Part shown: positions 12,421 to 15,469 of the stretch, piece after piece
Numbering within the stretch: the first letter of the stretch is position 1
Layout of the letters: every line of letters begins with the position of its first letter
Assembly: GCA_964388495.1 (NCBI GenBank)
Contig: CAYMAT010000034.1
Span: 1-15,469 of the forward strand
DNA: 15,469 nucleotides
Direction of reading: 5' to 3'
Source: CAYMAT01 sp964388495
GTDB lineage: Bacteria; Patescibacteriota; Gracilibacteria; Peribacterales; Peribacteraceae
The notes under the pieces: generated by a model
Told to the model about the DNA's origin: nothing
What the model saw: only the letters and a program-made list of their open reading frames with translations
Database searches by the model: none
Made by a program: the position numbers and the translations under genes

Positions 12421-12699
12421 ATGGAAAAACAGCCACTCCCCAACGATGAATGGGCCATTGCCCAGGGCGCGCCCCCGCCCCCTCCAAACCGTTACAGGAT
12501 TCTTGGTCCAAACGGCGAAGTGCCCGATATTTCCCTGGAAAATTGCAGAAGTCCGGCGGAAAAAGTGGGGGAAATGATCGCCATATTTGTAATGGGGACA
12601 TTTCTGGTCCTTGCCGCGCAGAAGATTGGCGACGAGCTGGAAAGACAGCGGGTAAATCACAGGCAGGGTGGAGCCCAGCCCCAGCTGTGGGCACGGTGA
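12421..12699 (+). CDS. 92-aa single-TM protein, function unknown
   Basis: ATG 12421 to TGA 12697-12699. Residues 1-45 are polar with a proline run (GAPPPPPNRY). One membrane helix lies at about 57-74 (MIAIFVMGTFLVLAAQKI), and a charged tail follows (GDELERQRVNHRQGG). An in-frame ATG at 12370 would add 17 residues but overlaps the pyrB start, so 12421 is preferred. It is divergent from pyrB with 49 nt between starts and 24 nt before the flippase GTG, so it may be the first gene of the flippase transcript. No family recognised. The acidic/basic tail after the helix suggests a small cytoplasmic domain or a regulator of a membrane neighbour, but nothing firmer. Confidence 0.65.
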   Translation: MEKQPLPNDEWAIAQGAPPPPPNRYRILGPNGEVPDISLENCRSPAEKVGEMIAIFVMGTFLVLAAQKIGDELERQRVNHRQGGAQPQLWAR

Positions 12700-12723
12700 A
12701 CCACATGCCGCTACACTGTTTCC

Positions 12724-14175
12724 GTGTCCACCAAGCAGATCGCCTCGTCCACACTGTGGCAGATCGGCAGCCAGGCAACCATGGCGGCGCTCAGTATCGC
12801 TACCACCAAGTTCGTGGCCATGGGGCTGAGCAAGGAACTGGCCGGAACGTATAACTCCGCGTACGGTTTTTTGCAGGTGTTTGGCATTTTGGCCGACTTC
12901 GGCCTCTATGCCGTGGCGGTAAAGGAGGTGAGCGCGGCGGAGGACAAGCAGAAGATGCTTGGCGCGCTGATCGTTTTGCGTCTCTGCATCCTGACGCTGT
13001 CCCTGGGTGCGGCGCTGCTCATTGCGTGGGTGATGCCCTCTTGGCGCGGAACCCCGCTCCCCATGAGCGTCACCATTGCCGCGTTCGTTCCCTTCTTCAC
13101 GCTCCTTGCGGGGACGCTCCGGACTGCCTTCCAGGTCCATTACAAGATGCACTACGTCTTTGTCGCGGAAGTCACGCAAAGGGTGGTGACCGCGGCGGGG
13201 ATAGGCGCATTCATTGTGGCGGGCGCCAGGCTCACGGACGATGTTCGTGTACTCTTCGCGTTCCTCTTCATCGGCGGCGTGGGGGCGTTCATTCTGCTGA
13301 TCCTCTCGTTCTTCCCGGGCAACAAACTCATCGCCGTGCGGCTCAACTGGGATAAGCAGCTTCTCAAACGACTATTGATGCAGGCGGCGCCGTACGGATT
13401 CGCCTTCCTCTGCACCGCGCTCTACCGGCAGTGCGACATTTCGCTCATTGCCATCCTGCGCCCGGACTTCCAGATCCAGAACGCACACTACGGCTTTGTG
13501 CAGCGGTCGCTGGATATGGCGTACTTGTTCCCCACGTTCCTGCTCAATTCCACGCTCCCGCTCCTAAGCGCACGCCGCAAAAAGGGCGAGGACACGCGGG
13601 GACTGGCGGGGAAGACACTCCTGGCCACCCTGCTCTTAAGCAGTATGTGCTTCCTCTTTGCCGTCCTCTGGGCCCGCCCGCTCATGAAGCTGCTCACAAA
13701 CGACATGTACCTTGCGCATGACGGCATGCCGGGATCGGACACGGCACTGATGATTTTGAGCGGATCCATGTTCATGAACGGCATTGTGGTCTACGCGTTC
13801 TACAGCCTGCTCACCGCGCACCGGTGGCAGGGGCTGGTGTTCACGCTCAGCGTGGGGGCCGCGCTGTCTCTTGGCCTCAACGTCTGGCTCATCCCCTCAA
13901 TGGGCTTTGTGGGTGCCAGCATCACGTCCGTGATCACGCACGTCTTTTTGGGATTGGTCCTGCTGCCGCAGAGCGTCCGGGCGCTCCCCATCCGCCTGCG
14001 GGCATCGGAGCTTTTGCGCTGGGCAACCTTCACCGCGCTCATCGCCGCGGGCCTCGTGCTCTTCCGCCCGCTCCTCACGTCCGACCTCCGCACCGCGGCA
14101 ATGCTGGGCGCCATGATCATCTGGATGGCGGGATCGACGTACGTGACGGGGATACAGAAAGTGCTGAGGGTGTGA
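12724..14175 (+). CDS. Polysaccharide / lipid-linked oligosaccharide flippase (Wzx-like, MOP superfamily)
   Basis: 483 residues with about 12-14 hydrophobic segments spread along the full length. The N-terminal pair is LWQIGSQATMAALSIATTKF (11-30) and YNSAYGFLQVFGILADFGLY (43-62). The latter resembles the Y-x(n)-F-x-x-x-x-D-F-G-L loop typical of Wzx/RfbX-type transporters. The length fits the polysaccharide-transport branch of the MOP exporters. It would move lipid-linked sugars across the cytoplasmic membrane for surface glycan assembly. GTG 12724 is the first suitable start (STKQIASSTLWQI), without a Shine-Dalgarno site; TACACT lies 6 nt upstream. No glycosyltransferases are visible here. 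The substrate is unknown. A MurJ-type lipid II flippase is less likely given the length and the loop. Confidence 0.88.
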   Translation: MSTKQIASSTLWQIGSQATMAALSIATTKFVAMGLSKELAGTYNSAYGFLQVFGILADFGLYAVAVKEVSAAEDKQKMLGALIVLRLCILTLSLGAALLIAWVMPSWRGTPLPMSVTIAAFVPFFTLLAGTLRTAFQVHYKMHYVFVAEVTQRVVTAAGIGAFIVAGARLTDDVRVLFAFLFIGGVGAFILLILSFFPGNKLIAVRLNWDKQLLKRLLMQAAPYGFAFLCTALYRQCDISLIAILRPDFQIQNAHYGFVQRSLDMAYLFPTFLLNSTLPLLSARRKKGEDTRGLAGKTLLATLLLSSMCFLFAVLWARPLMKLLTNDMYLAHDGMPGSDTALMILSGSMFMNGIVVYAFYSLLTAHRWQGLVFTLSVGAALSLGLNVWLIPSMGFVGASITSVITHVFLGLVLLPQSVRALPIRLRASELLRWATFTALIAAGLVLFRPLLTSDLRTAAMLGAMIIWMAGSTYVTGIQKVLRV

Positions 14176-14246
14176 CAATCGTGGAAGGGCAGGAGTTCTA
14201 CGAATATCTGGAACCGATAATTTGGCATGCGGAAAATAAAAAGCCG
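14172..14246 (+). pseudogene. Possible 5' remnant of a small gene after the flippase
   Basis: A GTG overlaps the flippase stop by 4 nt (GTGA), and the frame reads TIVEGQEFYEYLEPIIWHAE then NKKP, a plausible protein N-terminus. It then runs straight into the hairpin repeat at 14251, after which the reading turns into repeat-encoded Pro/Arg and the DUF559 shadow. It may be a gene interrupted by the DUF559 cassette. No downstream half is visible, so chance coding is possible. Confidence 0.3.
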
Positions 14247-14250
14247 ATGC

Positions 14251-14288
14251 ACCCTCCCTCTCCCCGGCGGGAGAGGTCTGGGATGAGT
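14251..14288 (-). repeat. Left hairpin repeat of the DUF559 cassette
   Basis: CCTCTCCC (14257-14264) and GGGAGAGG (14269-14276) form a perfect 8-bp stem with a CGGC loop. The flank TGGGATGAG (14279-14287) is the reverse complement of the CTCAYCC flank seen at the right element. Confidence 0.7.
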
Positions 14289-14704
14289 GCCTATGAAAGC
14301 TTTACCGTTTTATCATGCACCTGGGCGCCTATGAACATCGTCGCTCGCACAAGAGACGTGCCCGTACATTGCGGCACCATTCCTCTAAGCCCGAGCGGAT
14401 ATTTTGGGCCCAGGTGCGGCAAAAGAATTGGCGTGGATATAAAATACGCAGACAGGTTCCCATTGGACCATTCATCGTGGACTTTCTCTGCCACGAAGCG
14501 AAGACGATTATTGAGATCGATGGGCCCTATCACGAATTCACGAGAGCATACGACCTAGCACGTGAGTTGTATTTGGAGAGACGAGGCTTTCATATCATCA
14601 GATTTTCAAATGATGACATCGTGGAAGACTGTGAAAGGGCACTACGAAAATTACAGGATGCTCTAACTAGCCCTCACCCTATCCCTCTCCCAGAGGGAGA
14701 GGGG
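14251..14704. mobile_element. DUF559 gene cassette bounded by inverted hairpin repeats
   Basis: Related hairpin elements in opposite orientation bracket the DUF559 gene. Each has an 8-9 bp CCTCTCCC/GGGAGAGG stem plus a CTCAYCC-type flank. DUF559 ORFs commonly occur beside such repeats, so this is likely a known type of small dispersed cassette. Transposition has not been shown. Confidence 0.5.
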
Positions 14705-14713
14705 ACTTTCTAA
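14315..14713 (+). CDS. DUF559 (Vsr/MutH-like endonuclease-fold) protein
   Basis: 132 residues. The N-terminal helix is basic (HKRRARTLRHHSSKPERIFW, 12-31). The core is the DUF559 signature: RRQVPIGPFIVDFLCHEAKT (45-64), IIEIDGPYH (65-73), and GFHIIRFSNDDIVED (91-105). The D56/E67/D69 pattern fits the Vsr-like restriction-endonuclease fold predicted for the family; DNA substrate and biology are uncharacterised. The last 15 residues (TSPHPIPLPEGEGTF) are encoded by the right hairpin repeat, a tail commonly seen in this family. Another frame starting at ATG 14293 (MKALPFYHAPGRL, stop 14332-14334) looks like a family-style N-terminus, so the start may have been shifted by an indel. It lies between the flippase and the ComEC-like gene. 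Confidence 0.87.
   Translation: MHLGAYEHRRSHKRRARTLRHHSSKPERIFWAQVRQKNWRGYKIRRQVPIGPFIVDFLCHEAKTIIEIDGPYHEFTRAYDLARELYLERRGFHIIRFSNDDIVEDCERALRKLQDALTSPHPIPLPEGEGTF
14670..14706 (+). repeat. Right hairpin repeat of the DUF559 cassette
   Basis: CCCTCTCCC (14683-14691) and GGGAGAGGG (14695-14703) form a perfect 9-bp stem with a 3-nt loop, preceded by the CCCTCACCC flank. It overlaps the DUF559 stop region and could double as a 3' mRNA structure, but no T run follows. Confidence 0.75.
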
Positions 14714-14725
14714 CACCCTCCTCTT

Positions 14726-15469
14726 ATGAATCTCTCTAAGCCTCTTTTGGCAACCCTCGGCGCCCTGGGCCTCCTCACCTACTTCCTCTATACCGAGTGG
14801 CTGGTGATGCCCGATGGCCTGCTGCACATTTACGTGATGGACGTGGGACAGGGCGACAGTTCTCTGATTGTGACGCCGACAGGCAGGCAAATCGTGATCG
14901 ATGGCGGGCGCGACGGGGCACCGCTCAAAGAGATCCCGCGCCACATGTCGTTCTTTGATAGGAGCATTGATCTCCTGGTGCTGAGTCACCCGGAGCTGGA
15001 CCACATCTCGTCATTCCCGGAGATCCTCAGGCGCTACTCCGTCGGCGGCGTATTGATGAGCGGGGTGCAGGCCGAGCTGCCGCTCTACACAGACTTCCTC
15101 ACACTCTTAAAGGAGAAGAAGATCCCCATCTACATTGCCGATCCGGCGAAGGACATCGATTTGGACGATGGCACAGTGCTGGACGTCCTCTGGCCTCCAC
15201 CCATCTACTTTGGCCAAAAGTACGATGGCAAAGGGCTCAATAACACGTCCGTCTCCGTGCGCGTGATGGAAAACGGCGAACCGGTCGCGCTCTTCAGTGG
15301 TGATGCGGAGGAAGTGGCGGAGAACGGGATGCTGGAAACCGGTGCCGATCTCCGCGCTCCATTGCTGAAAGCCGGACATCACGGAAGCAAGACTTCGAGC
15401 TCGACGGGCTTTCTTCTTGCCGTGGGCCCCACGGAAGTCGCCATCAGTGCAGGCAAGAACAACAGCTAC
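14726..15469 (+). CDS. ComEC-like metallo-beta-lactamase-fold hydrolase, single TM anchor (3' end outside window)
   Basis: 248 codons are open to the window edge with no stop. Residues 6-27 form a membrane anchor or uncleaved signal (LLATLGALGLLTYFLY). Next come DVGQGDSSLI (39-48), DGGRDG (59-64) and the metal motif SHPELDH (H88, D92, H93). FSGD (190-193), GHHGS (217-221) and the start of the closing ISAGKNNSY motif follow. This order matches the C-terminal nuclease-like domain of ComEC, but the 10-TM channel domain is absent, so it is the stand-alone form and probably acts outside the cytoplasmic membrane. A role in degrading DNA during uptake, or another phosphodiester substrate, is inferred. 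It starts 12 nt after the DUF559 stop with pyrimidine-rich CCTCCTCTT upstream instead of a Shine-Dalgarno site. Confidence 0.9.
   Translation, partial: MNLSKPLLATLGALGLLTYFLYTEWLVMPDGLLHIYVMDVGQGDSSLIVTPTGRQIVIDGGRDGAPLKEIPRHMSFFDRSIDLLVLSHPELDHISSFPEILRRYSVGGVLMSGVQAELPLYTDFLTLLKEKKIPIYIADPAKDIDLDDGTVLDVLWPPPIYFGQKYDGKGLNNTSVSVRVMENGEPVALFSGDAEEVAENGMLETGADLRAPLLKAGHHGSKTSSSTGFLLAVGPTEVAISAGKNNSY

Noticed and set aside
12325..13179. 284-codon minus-strand ORF opposite the 92-aa gene and flippase
   Set aside because: The composition is low-complexity (Arg/Gly/His/Gln), while the plus strand encodes well-formed membrane proteins.
152..14175. Alternative genetic code (UGA recoded)
   Set aside because: TGA cleanly ends the 51-aa, 66-aa, giant, S23 and flippase genes, so the standard bacterial code fits.

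Overview
The window looks like a chromosomal segment from a Candidate Phyla Radiation (Patescibacteria) bacterium, most plausibly the Peregrinibacteria/Peribacteria side. This is inferred from gene content and style, not from a marker gene. Supporting signs are a giant uncharacterised protein with small partners, a stand-alone S23-type four-helix-bundle gene, a single-TM ComEC-like metallo-hydrolase, repeat insertions inside conserved genes, and almost no Shine-Dalgarno motifs. TGA is used as a normal stop, so the recoded lineages (Gracilibacteria/Absconditabacteria, UGA=Gly) are unlikely.

Layout. 1-150: the end of an unidentified plus-strand gene, a strong UUCG-loop terminator, and an opposing terminator. 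152-307 (-): a 51-residue membrane microprotein. 450-1154 (+): a HAD-family phosphatase whose C-terminus carries an in-frame palindromic repeat. 1224-12371 (-): one long minus-strand block. In transcription order it is pyrB (aspartate carbamoyltransferase), an S23/four-helix-bundle gene inside a near-perfect inverted repeat, pyrC (dihydroorotase), a 140-aa protein, a 201-aa single-TM protein, a 2317-aa giant protein, and a 66-aa membrane-anchored protein. 12421-15469 (+), divergent from pyrB: a 92-aa single-TM protein, a Wzx/MOP-type flippase, a possible gene remnant, a DUF559 endonuclease-like gene between inverted hairpin repeats, and a ComEC-like metallo-beta-lactamase-fold protein cut by the window edge.

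How the genes relate. PyrB and PyrC catalyse consecutive steps of de novo UMP synthesis and were probably one transcription unit before the S23 element entered between them. The 140-aa, 201-aa and 2317-aa genes are tightly packed (9- and 25-nt gaps) and form the best candidate for an undescribed system. They combine one giant helical protein with a hydrophobic Gly-rich core and degenerate C-terminal repeats, and a single-TM partner that shares a short segment with it. No function can be assigned from sequence.

Repeat biology is the second theme. pyrC contains four arrays of a 7-bp repeat that all translate as variants of AISDQRS, the HAD gene has a palindromic insert, and two small genes (S23 and DUF559) each sit inside inverted repeats. 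Several starts lie 6-8 nt downstream of a -10-like box, suggesting leaderless transcripts. No rRNA, tRNA or CRISPR was seen, and no gap above 300 bases lacks a gene.
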